The notes below the pieces were generated by a model that had not been told where the DNA came from, made no database searches, and worked only from the letters and a program-made list of their open reading frames with translations. A stretch of 6,307 bases of DNA from Geothrix sp. (GTDB lineage: Bacteria; Acidobacteriota; Holophagae; Holophagales; Holophagaceae): contig JAMPXL010000062.1 of the NCBI GenBank assembly GCA_023701165.1, positions 1 to 6,307 on the forward strand, in the 5' to 3' direction. The stretch's first letter is position 1. Each line of letters begins with the position of its first letter. Below, in pieces: positions 6,280 to 6,307 of the stretch. A program made the position numbers and the translations under genes.

Positions 6280-6286
6280 AAGGGGT

Positions 6287-6305
6287 AGAAGGGTTGAGAA
6301 GGGTT
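6287..6305. repeat. Tandem 9-mer in the 23S-5S spacer
   Basis: AGAAGGGTT occurs at 6287-6295 and again at 6297-6305, a 10-base period, just upstream of the 5S gene in its direction of transcription. Two copies only. It may be a processing-related spacer sequence or chance. Confidence 0.4.
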
Positions 6306-6307
6306 TA

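Overview
This 6.3 kb window is GC-rich bacterial chromosome carrying ordinary cellular genes. It shows no phage, IS, CRISPR or other mobile signature. Strong G/C bias at third codon positions makes long open frames appear opposite the real genes, and these are not annotated. GC content, the 5S rRNA type, a DNMT2-like methyltransferase and a small conserved hypothetical gene together recall Acidobacteriota of the Holophaga/Geothrix kind. That placement is an impression from memory and has not been tested.

Layout, left to right. Positions 1-2743 hold a tight three-gene operon read on the minus strand. ettA (1046-2743), an ABC-F translational throttle, comes first. A six-helix membrane protein resembling a cation diffusion facilitator (429-1049) follows, and then the first 143 codons of a DNMT2-type cytosine-5 methyltransferase (429 down to 1, cut by the window edge). 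Both junctions are stop/start overlaps (ATGA, then TGATG), so translation is probably coupled. A 201-bp divergent intergenic region (2744-2944) holds weak promoter candidates for both directions. On the plus strand, 2945-3331 encodes a 128-residue hypothetical protein built from two similar halves. It runs tail-to-tail, with a single base between the stop codons, into ppdK (3333-6047, minus), a complete pyruvate, phosphate dikinase. Behind ppdK, on the same strand, lies a 5S rRNA gene (about 6165-6279), evidently the end of an rrn operon whose 23S gene would lie beyond the right edge. Two intrinsic terminators in tandem (6091-6156) separate the rRNA from ppdK.

Functional reading. EttA senses the ATP/ADP ratio on the ribosome, and DNMT2 enzymes methylate C38 of certain tRNAs, so the left operon suggests a link between translation control and tRNA modification. 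The membrane protein between them has lost the CDF metal ligands in one helix but ends in a four-cysteine tail, and is the least explained gene here. PpdK interconverts pyruvate and phosphoenolpyruvate. Its position about 45 bp behind strong rRNA terminators leaves little room for a promoter and raises the question of read-through from the rrn operon.
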